This document shows, one piece after another, positions 48,926-59,200 of a DNA stretch of 64,000 bases. Each line of letters starts with the position of its first letter. The stretch's first letter is position 1. The notes beneath the pieces are model-generated. The model did not search any database. It worked only from the letters and a program-made list of their open reading frames with translations, and had not been told where the DNA came from. The position numbers and the translations under genes were made by a program. Source of the stretch: Buddleja alternifolia (taxonomy: Eukaryota; Streptophyta; Magnoliopsida; Lamiales; Scrophulariaceae); assembly GCA_019426215.1 (NCBI GenBank), contig CM033405.1:4131001-4195000 (forward strand), in the 5' to 3' direction.

Positions 48926-49576
48926 GTAATGTTACGTCAGCAATATATTCTTCAATTTTCTTTAATGTTCTAAAATTTCTAAAAATAAGGTGAGTAATAT
49001 TCATGCCTCCAGAGTTAGGTAATTGCATAAAACTTTAAGGGCTTAGGTACAAATACAATTCGCCCAAATAGAGAAAAAGAAAAATGAAGAAAGAAAAAGG
49101 TGAAAACTACATAAACGCGCCATCGCCATGTTGGATGCCTCATGGGATGTTGGGGTGGTCTAGTCTGGTCAAAGCTCGTCAAATTGATCAGCGTATATTA
49201 GATTTGATATTTTTTTTTGATAAGGAAATTCGATACAATTATGACATTTCTTAATCATATATTCTTCAATGTAAAGTTAATTCGTGCAAAAAGCAAATAT
49301 TTATCCAAAAGATACCAGTCCGCATGAAATAAAATCCGACTAAAATAGTGTACACAAAGTACATTGTAAGTGTAGTTTGCTTAACAATCGTCATCTAGCA
49401 TATTCAGCCTTTCAAATTATGATATTAGCAATTTAAAGACACTAATGTTTATATTCGTGGTTTGAGAACAAGTTTTACAGTCAATTAAAGAGTTGGCCGG
49501 AATTTTCAATATACATATAAACATTGCATTATATATACTTATTTTGTTAGATAAAAAGAAATATGAAATGAAACAC

Positions 49577-49770
49577 GTGACCCTCTCCCGTACTTATTTG
49601 TTTTCTGTGTGGAGAAACTAGGTTCTCTTACTAGCCAGGCAGTAGATAAGGGGATCCGGCGCACTGTGCCGACTTCTCGGTATGGGCCCAGGCTCTCGCA
49701 TCTCATGTTTGCGGATGACTTTCTGCTCTTCGGAGGACCTAGGCATCGTAAGAGAAACTTAGACTACATC
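49577..49770 (+). pseudogene. LINE reverse transcriptase fragment
   Basis: Translates as PYLFVFCVEKLGSLTSQAVD and then RLSHLMFADDFLLFGG, the region around the catalytic FADD motif of a plant L1-type reverse transcriptase. Only about 60 residues remain, with no upstream or downstream domains. Its sequence differs clearly from the L1 at 21.5-27.7 kb, so it comes from another family. Confidence 0.8.
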
Positions 49771-49796
49771 ATTAATTTGCCATGCAACAATTAAAT

Positions 49797-49924
49797 GGGT
49801 GATACTTGGGGGCTTCCGTGTCTTGGGATCCCGAGAGGATCTCCACCATCACATGTAAATTTATATATGTGAGGTGGAGATCACTTGTGACACCAGATTC
49901 CCCAGAGTCCCCAAGTATTACCCC
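49797..49924. repeat. Short fold-back MITE
   Basis: GGGTGATACTTGGGG on the left faces GGGGTAATACTTGGGGAC on the other strand at the right. The inner parts share GATCTCCACC and TCACAT. About 128 bp that can fold almost end to end. It lies between the LINE fragment and the CEP gene. Confidence 0.7.
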
Positions 49925-50122
49925 AATTAAACCAGAAAGAGGAAGCCATCGTAGCTGGCCAGAGGGGCATATGGGCCCCCCTCAACTTCCAGAATTTTAT
50001 TTTGTCCCAAAATTTTTTATATTCAAAATTTAGCCCTTTCATGGTCTAAAAAAGTTTACTCCATTTTCTTTGTATTCTCATTGAACCCCACATCCTGGTT
50101 CCGTCGTGAAGAGGAATATGAA

Positions 50123-50377
50123 TTAGTTATGAGTTGAGTGGCCGATGCCGGGACTATGTCCCGGCGTCGTGGGCCGGAAATCGTCCACTTGCTCGGCCTT
50201 ACTCGCACACATTGTGGCTGAGCCACCGAATTTGCCGCCATTTTGGGCCGTCAAAGAGGTTTTATGATGGCCCTTGGAACATTTCTTGCACTTGAAATGC
50301 CTTCCTTCAACACATACCATCATCATCACCAGAATAAAAACAATACAAAGGGCTAAAACCTTACAACTTTTCGCCAT
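50123..50377 (-). CDS. CEP preprohormone (C-terminally encoded peptide)
   Basis: An 84-residue secreted precursor encoded in one exon. Residues 1-25 form a signal peptide (CKVLALCIVFILVMMM core, ending near CVEG). A basic, Cys-containing variable region follows (KCKKCSKGHHK). The 15-residue CEP domain DFRPTTPGHSPGIGH lies at residues 66-80, with only STHN after it. CEPs are processed to 15-mers with hydroxylated prolines, perceived by CEPR receptor kinases, and act in root growth and nitrogen-demand signalling in known plants. The domain keeps the invariant D-F-R-P, P-G, S-P-G and G-H positions. The frame is intact. A TATA-like element lies about 105 bp upstream. No second CEP repeat is present, so one mature peptide is expected. 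Confidence 0.93.
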   Translation of the reverse strand: MAKSCKVLALCIVFILVMMMVCVEGRHFKCKKCSKGHHKTSLTAQNGGKFGGSATMCASKAEQVDDFRPTTPGHSPGIGHSTHN

Positions 50378-50480
50378 AAATCAAGAAAATGAGAAATGAA
50401 GAATGTTGGACAAAACTGGCAAAAGTGGGAAAATTGAAGAAATTCTGCAGAGTTATAATGATCCCTTTCAAATTTGGAGT

Positions 50481-50490
50481 GTATATATAG
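50481..50490 (-). promoter_or_regulatory. TATA box candidate for the CEP gene
   Basis: CTATATATAC on the - strand, 104-113 bp upstream of the CEP start codon, gives room for a leader of about 70-80 nt. A second CTATATATG lies 10 bp further upstream. Confidence 0.6.
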
Positions 50491-50589
50491 TACATATATA
50501 GAATGTGGGTGGGCCGGGTGTGGTGGGGTCGTGGGGCGCATTTTATGAGAGTCCTAAGTAGTGGGAAGATTATTTTCCGTTAATATTGT

Positions 50590-50937
50590 ATAGGGTTGAA
50601 AAACGAATTAAACTCGTTGATTTTCTCGAATCGAAATTGCTCTTTAAAAACTCATTTGAGCTCAATTTTTTAAAATAACAATCCTAAACTTGAACACTTT
50701 AATTTGTTCGATAAGCTTTAAAGTTCCGTTCGAGCTCGACTCCAATCGAATTGTAAAAATAATAAAATATGTGAAAAAATCAAGCTATACATAAGCTCAA
50801 CTCATGGTAGACTCTATATAGTTAAAGCCTGCTCAAGCTAATTAGCAATTTGAATAAGCACGAACACAGGTTTTGAAATAAGTCAAATAATGTTGAATAA
50901 TATCTTCTTCAACTCAACTTAATAGATTTATAACCAT
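50590..50937. repeat. Degenerate dispersed repeat, GAGCTCAA type
   Basis: Starts AGGGTTGAAAAACGAATTAA and ends near TTTATAACC. Inside are CATTTGAGCTCAATT, CCGTTCGAGCTCGACTC and AAGCTCAACTC words. Same family style as 39040-39420 and 3632-3916. The TAGGGTTG/CAACC-like ends suggest a hAT-type MITE. No clear target duplication. Confidence 0.5.
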
Positions 50938-51338
50938 AAGATTGTATATGCATCCATAGCCACATGGAGCTATTTTTATGAAATTTTGGGATTTGGAATT
51001 TCGGAATAATAATCACATTCATTCATGTTATAAAATTCATGCATAATCCATCAAACAAGTGATTATACGTGAGTTTTGTTTCTAGACTACTAAGAATCAC
51101 TCTTGGACCCGTCAAATGTTCACCGATTTATATGGATTTTTTTTCTTTCAATGGACCTAGTTCTAATGCATGACCATCTTTATAGATCGTTTATGTCCTA
51201 AAAATACTATTCCATTTTATGGAGAAATAGAAAAGACTTTGATGGTATTAGTGAATATTGTTTGGATACTGTGAATTGTGATTCTATTGTATTGTTTGGC
51301 TGTGAGGTGAAGGAGTTGAAGCAGTGATAATAGAGAAA

Positions 51339-51656
51339 GGGATAATGGCAGACACCCCCTCAATTATGAGGTGATGTGCACTTTGCCCCCTAACTTATTG
51401 AAATGTGCACTTTGCTCCCTTACTTATTATAAAATATGCACTTCACCCCCTCGGACACATAAGTGCTACAAAGACACATAAGTCAGGGGGCAAAAGTCCA
51501 ATTTTTATGATAAATGTGGTGCACGAATCTGCCCGAACTGCCAGAGGGGGTGAAATGCACATTTTATGATAAGTGAGGGGGCAAAGTGCGCATTTCAATA
51601 AGTTAGGGGGCAAAGTGCACATCACCCCATAATTGAGGGGTGTATGCTATTATCCG
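51339..51656. mobile_element. Fold-back MITE with perfect 9-bp target duplication
   Basis: 318 bp. The left arm GGGATAATGGCAGACACC continues with GATGTGCACTTTGCCCCC. The right arm repeats this in reverse for well over 100 bp. Flanked by atagagaaa at 51330-51338 and 51657-51665. The 9-bp duplication and long arms put it with Mutator-like MITEs. Non-coding. Confidence 0.9.
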
Positions 51657-51665
51657 ATAGAGAAA

Positions 51666-52210
51666 ATCAAATCCATCATTTCTGTCTGTACTGTTTTATG
51701 CTTTGCTACAGACAAGAGAATATGAGTTGATATTCCAATGGCTATGTATCACCATTTCCATTGGACATCCTACACTTGGGAATTTCTATCTAAAATAATG
51801 TTTAATCTAGTATATTGTTATTTATATATATATATGTGGTATATATATAAAATTTATGTTACATGTATATATAAGAAAAGAAATTATTCACATAATGTGC
51901 ATATGATAAATGACAAAAGTTCAGGACAGGACATTTTAAAATTTCTTATTTCATGGAATGTTAATTAATTGAATACATTTCCAGATAATACTGGATATTT
52001 GACTCATATCAATTGTATAAATCTTATTTGCAATTTTTTTTGTTAAACATAACAAATTAAGTTTAAACATTTTTTTTTTCGCTCGACAAGATTTTAAGCT
52101 ATCCGTGCTCCCACAAATCGACTTTTAATTGTATCGATCACAAGTGACTAATAAAATATAAAATATTTTATTATGTTTTAATTAATTGAGTGCCATCCTC
52201 CCTTAAATAA
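51666..52210. other. Intergenic, no gene seen
   Basis: AT-rich stretch between the MITE and the young Copia element. The open frame 51738-51968 has no recognisable domain. Confidence 0.5.
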
Positions 52211-52215
52211 AATCA

Positions 52216-52918
52216 TGTTGGATAAAATGGTACAAATTGTGGTTGAGTACGAAATTCGAACGCCGTTAGTATCCGGGATACTTAAGATTATTGGATAATC
52301 TTAATCTACGTTCCGAGTAGATGAGTTTAGCATTTCGAATTTCTCTAATCGGAACGAATGAGAAATTAAGTGCTAAATTGAAGGGTTTGAATTGTGTATC
52401 CCATATTTTGATATAATTTTATTTAATATGTCATGCATATATCATGAATGACACAACACATTTTAATGGAAAATATGTCATGAATACATCATGAATGACA
52501 TATGAGCACTTCAAGGTGGTGGAGCATCTTGGATGGCTAAGATTTGATCTTAGAAATGGATGGTGTGGATTGATTCTTATGGAAAAGGATTTTGCCTATA
52601 AATAGCAACCATTCCAACCATTTTGAAACACACCAACTCAAAACACAACATATTTCTCTCTAAGTGTTCTTGAGTTCTATAAAATCATCTTCATCTTTTT
52701 CTTGAGATTTCAACAGTAAATTAAGTTCGTAGTTTCTGAAATTGAAGTGGTTCAATCTTCAGAAAAGTATATCGTTGTATCTTGGGACACTTGTTGTAAG
52801 AACTCGTACCACCAAGGCGGGGCAATTTAGTGTTAAGGATAGAGAGTTCTCTCTCGCCTCGATATAATCTTTCTTTGTTATTATCAATTTGATACGTTTG
52901 TGAAGTTTTGAAACAACA
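52216..52918 (+). repeat. 5' LTR of the young Copia element
   Basis: Starts TGTTGG and ends ACAACA. A TATA box CTATAAATAG lies at about 52597-52606, placing transcription start near 52630. Two hairpins sit near the 5' end: GTATCC-G-GGATAC around 52270 and TTAAGATTAT-TGG-ATAATCTTAA at 52282-52304. AATTTAGTGTTAAG at 52824-52837 is complementary to the primer-site region. Confidence 0.97.
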
Positions 52919-52934
52919 AACTTAACACTAAATT
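52919..52934 (+). promoter_or_regulatory. Primer-site region, complementary to own LTR
   Basis: After AA (52919-52920), CTTAACACTAAATT (52921-52934) is the exact reverse complement of LTR bases 52824-52837. There is no TGG-initial sequence as needed for priming by a tRNA 3' end, and no match to the initiator-Met site TGGTATCAGAGC. An RNA ending at 52837 would place its 3' end on 52921, ready to copy the LTR. Self-priming is inferred by analogy with Tf1-type elements. Confidence 0.55.
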
Positions 52935-52969
52935 TTCTTGTTGTTGTTCAAAAGTTATCACTTGTTCAA

Positions 52970-55900
52970 ATGGAAAATATGGGAAATGTTGATGGTGCTA
53001 CTCTTGATTTCGGTCTTGGACCAGGTGCTATTCAAGGTCTCGGTATTATCAATGGCTCCGGTGGAGGTTCTGGTTTTAGTTACGGTTCAGGGCTGGGTCC
53101 TGGTTCCGGTTTTGGCATTGGCTCTGGTGGGGGTGCCGGGCTAGGTTCTGGTTCAGGGTTGGGCCCTGGTTCCGGTTTTGGCTCTGCTCCGGTCCCTCCA
53201 TTTGTTTCAATGGCTAATCCTGTTATACCGGTTCAGGCTGAAAAATCGGAGAAGTTCAGCGGGGCTGACTTCAAGAGGTGGTAACAAAAGATGTTGTTTT
53301 ACCTCACGACTTTGAACCAAGCAAGGTACTTAAGGGGAAATGCTCCTTATGTCCCGGTTGAGTCAACTGATAGTGATCTGAGGAAGGCATATGATTCCTG
53401 GATACATGGTGATTTCCTTTGCAGAAATTACCTACTCAATGGATTGAATGATTCGCTTTACAGCGTATATTCTGAAGTAAAAACTGCCAAAAACCTCTGG
53501 GAGGCACTGGACAAGAAGTATAGAACTGAGGACGCTGGACTAAAGAAGTTCGTGGTCGCGAAGTTCTTAGACTTCAAAATGGTAGACTCTAAGTCTGTGA
53601 CAAGCCAAGTTCAAGAGTTTCAAATTATATTACATGAAATTCATGCTGAGAACATGGCTCTGAGTGAGTCCTTCCAAGTAACTTCTATCATAGAGAAGTT
53701 ACCGCCTTCTTGGAAGGATTTCAAGAATTACTTGAAGCACAAACGAAAGGAGATGAGTCTAGAAGACTTGGTTGTCCGACTCAGAATTGAGGAAGACAAT
53801 CGGGGATCAGACAAGAAGCTCCTTGTGCAGGCAATGGCAAACATTGCTGAAGTTCCGGAGAGTTCTGACCGGAAGAGAAAATTCCAAGGAAATTCCCAGA
53901 AAAAGAAGGCTGCCGGGAAAGGAAAGTCAAGGGCGGGAGACCGCTGTCACAACTGTGACAAACCTGGTCATTGGGCCAGAGATTGTAGAGAGCCCAAGAA
54001 AAACAAGTTTCATGGGCAAGGTTCTGGCCATAACCAGAACAAAGGCAAGAACCGGGTGCAAAATGAAGTGCACCTAGCTGTTGATGATGTCCAGGGTATC
54101 AACAAGATGATCGATGACCTGTCGGACAAACAGGTGCCGATCGATCTAACAGATCTTGATCTCACTGCCGTCGTGTTCGAAGCCAACTTGGTGGACAACC
54201 CGAGGGAGTGGTTTGTTGACACTGGAGCTACTCGCCATATCTGTTCAGATAGGGCTGCCTTCTCGTCCTATACCCCAACTGAAGGACGAAGACTGTTTAT
54301 GGGCAACTCAGCCACATCTCCAGTGGTTGGAATGGGGAAAGTTGTGCTGAAGATGACTTCAGGCAAAGAACTGACATTGACTGAAGTTCTGCATGTTCCG
54401 GAGATTCGCAAGAATTTGGTATCCGGTTCAGCTTTGGTCAAGAATGGGTTCAAGATAGTCTTCGAGGCTGATAGATTTTCTTTAACAAAGAGAGGATTTT
54501 ATGTTGGAAAAGGTTACCTTGAGCAGGGCCTTTTCAAGATGAATGTAATGAATGTAATCCGCTCTGTTGTAATTGAAAATGAAAGCAATAAAAGTATTGA
54601 GAATTCTGTTTATTTGCTTGAGTATTCTAATTTGTGGCATGTCAGACTAGGACATGTAAATTATAATACTATTCGAAGATTGGTCAACTTGAACTTATTA
54701 CCAACTTTTAAAGTTGAAAATGAACATAAATGTGGAATTTGTGTTGAGGCAAAACTAGTCAAACAACCGTTTCCTTCAGTGGAAAGAAACACCGCACCAC
54801 TAGAACTTATTCACAGTGACATCTGTGATTTGAAGTTTGTGCAAACTAGAGGTGGGAAAAAGTATTTCATTACATTCATAGATGATTGCACAAAGTATTG
54901 TTATGTGTATTTACTAAGAAGTAAAGATGAAGCTCTAGGAGCGTTTACACATTACAAAACGGAAGTTGAAAATCAACTTGGAAAAAGGATAAAGGCTATC
55001 CGTAGTGATAGAGGTGGTGAATACAGAGCACCGTTTGATGAATTTTGTGCAAATTCAGGCATTATACATCAAACAACGGCCCCATATTCACCACAATCAA
55101 ACGGAATAGCGGAGCGCAAGAATCGTACTCTTAAGGAGATGATGAATGCGTTGCTGATTAATTCAGGTTTACCTGAGAATTTGTGGGGGGAAGCGATCCT
55201 CTCCGCCAATTATATCCTTAACAAGATTCCCCACAAAAGTAGGAGTGAGACTCCGTACGAACTTTGGAAAGGTCAAAAGCTTTCTTACAAGTACCTCAAA
55301 GTGTGGGGGTGTTTGGCTAAGGTAGAAATACTCAAACCCAAACAAGTTAAGATAGGGCCTAAAACTATTGATTGCATATTCATAGGTTATGCACTTAATA
55401 GTAGCGCCTATCGATTTTTGGTACATAAATCAGAAATATCTGAGATTCATGAAGGTACTATCATGGAATCTAGAAATGCTTCATTTTTCGAGGATATCTT
55501 TCCAAGTAAGGAAAGAAATGAACAAGTTCCTCTCAAAAGAACATTTGATGAGTCTACGAGTAGTTCTAATCCCGGGAATGAAGAACCACGTCGTAGCAAA
55601 AGGGCAAGAGTTCCAAAATCATTTGGTCCCGATTATGTATCTTATACATTAGAAGGGGAGCCAAGGACGATTAAGGAAGCTATGTCCAGTCCAGATGCTC
55701 AACTCTGGAAAGAGGCTATCAATAGTGAAATCGAGTCTATTTTGCACAACCATACCTGGGAGTCGGTTGATCTTCCAAAGGGAAGTAAGCCTTTAGGCTG
55801 TAAATGGATTCTGAAAAGAAAGTATAAGGCTGATGAAACTATTGATAAGTATAAGGCCCGTTTGGTAGTCAAAGGATACCGACAAACAGAAGGTCTTGAT

Positions 55901-57012
55901 TTCTTCGATACTTATTCTCCAGTAACGAGAATAACATCCATAAGATTATTCATCGCTATTGCTGCGCTGCATAACCTTGAGATACATCAAATGGATGTTA
56001 AGACTGCGTTTCTGAACGGAGAATTAGAAGAAGAAATATACATGGAACAACCCGAGGGGTATGTTGCTCCTGGAAAGGAGAAGAAAGTGTGTAAACTTGT
56101 AAAGTCGCTATACGGACTTAAACAAGCGCCAAAGCAGTGGCATGAAAAAAAATTTGATAGCACAATGTTATCAAATGGTTTCAAGATCAACGAGTGTGAT
56201 AAGTGCGTGTATGTTAGACAAACACATAACGCATACGTCATAGTGTGTCTATATGTAGATGACATGTTGATAATGGGTAGTAATCATGAAATTATCATGA
56301 ATACTAAAGGAATGTTAAAGAAGAACTTTGACATGAAGGATATGGGACTTGCAGACGTCATCTTAGGGATTAAAATCCTGAGGCCTTCTGAAGGACTAGT
56401 CTTATCACAATCTCATTACGTTGAGACGGTTTTGGAAAAGTTCCTTCCGAGTGATAGTGCACCAGTTAAGATGCCAGTGGACTTGAGCGTTCATTTACGC
56501 AAGAACCATGGCAAACCCGTATCACAGTTAGAATATGCTAGGGTCATTGGGAGTCTGATGTATATCATGAACTGTACTCGCCCTGATCTAGCTTATTCTA
56601 TGAGCAAGTTGAGTAGGTTCACAAGTAATCCAAGTGAAGAGCATTGGAATGCTTTAACTAGAGTTCTTAAGTATTTAAAGTATACTAAAGAATATGGATT
56701 ACACTACTCAAGATATCCAGCTGTAATAGAGGGATACAGCGATGCTAATTGGATATCAGACACGAACGACTCTAAGTCCACAAGTGGATATGTATTTACC
56801 GTTGGTGGAGGAGCAGTGTCGTGGAAATCTTCTAAGCAAACTTGCATAGCCCGTTCCACGATGGAATCAGAATTCATAGCTTTAGATAAAGCTGGTGAAG
56901 AAGTTGAGTGGCTAAGAAATTTCTTAGAAGATGTTCCCTGTTGGGAAAAACCTGTGCCTCCGATTTTGATTCATTGCGACTGTATGTCGGCAATTGGGAG
57001 GGCTCAGAGTAG

Positions 57013-57048
<36 letters not shown>

Positions 57049-57202
57049 GCATAATACCATTAAGCAGTTGATCTCTAACGGGATTATTTCCATTGATTAT
57101 GTGAAATCAAAGGAGAATATTGCAGATCCTTTGACGAAAGGATTGCCTAGAGATCAAATATACTGCCTATCAAGAGGAATGGGATTAAAGTCTACAATTT
57201 AA
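52970..57202 (+). CDS. Copia gag-pol polyprotein, one in-frame stop
   Basis: A 1,410-codon frame broken once, by a TAA at 53282-53284 (codon 105). An ATG at 53291 opens the remaining 1,303 codons. Codons 1-105 include a Gly/Ser-rich stretch ([11 protein letters not shown] repeats). Counting from 53291: Copia gag core (UBN2-like) about 1-200, zinc knuckle [14 protein letters not shown] near 219, aspartic protease [14 protein letters not shown] near 307-320 (DTGA active site), and integrase zinc domain (H..H..CGIC) about 450-495. The integrase core follows with IHSDICD and [18 protein letters not shown], then reverse transcriptase with [19 protein letters not shown] and YVDD near 990. RNase H has GYSDANW near 1150, [16 protein letters not shown] and [11 protein letters not shown]. 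Everything after the stop is open, so the element was active very recently. Without the first 105 codons gag would lack its N-terminus. Confidence 0.93.
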
Positions 57203-57768
57203 GAATAGACACAGCGGAAACCCAACCATGTTGACTGGAGATCCCAAGATCATGGTTCAATGGGAAAACTAAGTTGTGAACATTCATTGAGGCACTTAAG
57301 AGTTAATTAATAAACTCTAAACCCATTGCCTAGGATAAAGAAGTGCAACCTGCAAGTTGTAGCAAAAGGTTAAGCCGGGCTTTTAATGATTCCTATACTG
57401 TCTAAATGAAGTGGAGTATGGCAGGATACTCTTAATTAGGAAGTCACCTATGTAAGTGTGAGGTGTAGGCCGCCTCAACATTGAGTAAAATGTAAACACT
57501 TCTGAAATCAAGAGGGGGTGCCAAGGCCAAAATGGACCCAACCGTGAGAACTGAAAAACTGCTGAAAGTTTATTATGTGAATATTGTTGTCTAGATTTAC
57601 ACGAACGGCTGACCAATTCAAGACATCACGTTCATTGGAGAGCCTAGTAAATCCGATGATATTTCACTAGGAAAGGTTCAAAGCCAAAAGCTACCTCTTT
57701 TGATGTGATAAACTTTCAATCGAAATCTCAAGAGCATGCATTGCATTAATTTCATTCGTGTGGGGGAT
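57203..57768 (+). other. 3' untranslated internal region of the young Copia element
   Basis: Non-coding 566 bp between pol and the 3' LTR, ending in the purine-rich tract GTGTGGGGGAT that would prime plus-strand synthesis. No env-like frame; the frame at 57383-57616 is on the opposite strand without a domain. Confidence 0.7.
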
Positions 57769-58471
57769 TGTTGGATAAAATGGTACAAATTGTGGTTGAG
57801 TACGAAATTCGAACGCCGTTAGTATCCGGGATACTTAAGATTATTGGATAATCTTAATCTACGTTCCGAGTAGATGAGTTTAGCATTTCGAATTTCTCTA
57901 ATCGGAACGAATGAGAAATTAAGTGCTAAATTGAAGGGTTTGAATTGTGTATCCCATATTTTGATATAATTTTATTTAATATGTCATGCATATATCATGA
58001 ATGACACAACACATTTTAATGGAAAATATGTCATGAATACATCATGAATGACATATGAGCACTTCAAGGTGGTGGAGCATCTTGGATGGCTAAAATTTGA
58101 TCTTAGAAATGGATGGTGTGGATTGATTCTTATGGAAAAGGATTTTGCCTATAAATAGCAACCATTCCAACCATTTTGAAACACACCAACTCAAAACACA
58201 ACATATTTCTCTCTAAGTGTTCTTGAGTTCTATAAAATCATCTTCATCTTTTTCTTGAGATTTCAACAGTAAATTAAGTTCGTAGTTTCTGAAATTGAAG
58301 TGGTTCAATCTTCAGAAAAGTATATCGTTGTATCTTGGGACACTTGTTGTAAGAACTCGTACCACCAAGGCGGGGCAATTTAGTGTTAAGGATAAAGAGT
58401 TCTCTCTCGCCTCGATATAATCTTTCTTTGTTATTATCAATTTGATACGTTTGTGAAGTTTTGAAACAACA
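57769..58471 (+). repeat. 3' LTR of the young Copia element
   Basis: Same 703 bp as the 5' LTR with A in place of G at two sites (58094 and 58395). Both the TATA box and the AATTTAGTGTTAAG word are kept. Confidence 0.97.
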
Positions 58472-58929
58472 AATCATAAATGTAATTTAGGCAATTGTGA
58501 CATGTCTTAAATTTTGGGCAGAATCTCTAAAAAGATGCCTGAATCATTTTCCTCCAAACTAGTTTCAAATTTCCCATCAAACCCCATATATTATATAGAG
58601 TGTACACATACATCTCCTGGAAGTTCAATTTTTGCCTGAACAAGGTAAGTTGAGTTGAGAGTTAAAATATGGAGTAATGGGAAGAAGTTGACATCAGCTG
58701 AAAAGTTATGCGGCCAAGTTAGTGAATGGAGTATGAATGAGACCAAACGAAATTAAGAGTAAAAGGGTATTTGGGTGAGCTTATAAGTTTCTTAAAAGTG
58801 TTCGGATAAAATTTTTTAGGACAAGCGTATAAACTTCCAAAAAAGGTGTAAGCTTGTAAGCTCCTGAAAATAAGTTGGGAGTTTTCAACTTGGTTCTTAA
58901 GATCCAAATTATTTGTTAAATTAATTCAA

Positions 58930-59200
58930 CAAACCATTCACACGTTTGCGCACACACTGCACACATTTACACACACTTATACACACATAATGCACACATT
59001 CACACACACACACACATTGTCAACATATTTACACACATATAACATAGATTTACACACATTGCACACACATTCACACATGACATACTGCACGTATTTACAT
59101 ACTACAGATATTAATTTGCACATATTTTACACATACACACAACATACATTTTACATACACACTGCATACATATACACACATATGCACACACAATTATTGT
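58930..59200. repeat. Degenerate (CA)n-rich tandem tract
   Basis: About 270 bp dominated by CACACA with ACATTTACACAC, ACATACAC and GCACACAT variants in loose tandem order, strongly strand-asymmetric (C and A only on long stretches). The open frame across it (58990-59205) is low-complexity, not a gene. Confidence 0.85.

Larger units (their letters stand above)
46893..49576. other. Intergenic between CRK and the CEP gene
   Basis: AT-rich. It holds the fold-back element at 47306-47895, a (TA)n run at 47688-47714 and the perfect hairpin at 48888-48925. Open frames at 46965-47177, 48204-48413 and 48822-49028 show no domain. Confidence 0.5.
52216..58471 (+). mobile_element. Very young Copia LTR retrotransposon
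   Basis: 6,256 bp: 5' LTR 52216-52918, gag-pol 52970-57202, 3' LTR 57769-58471. The target duplication AATCA is perfect (52211-52215 and 58472-58476). The two 703-bp LTRs differ at two sites, both G/A (52541 vs 58094; 52842 vs 58395). At commonly assumed plant rates of 0.7-1.3e-8 per site per year that is about 0.1-0.2 million years. The domain order protease-integrase-RT-RNase H marks Copia. The primer site is not tRNA-like. The 566 bp after pol is non-coding, and a GTGTGGGGGAT purine-rich tract sits before the 3' LTR. Confidence 0.97.
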
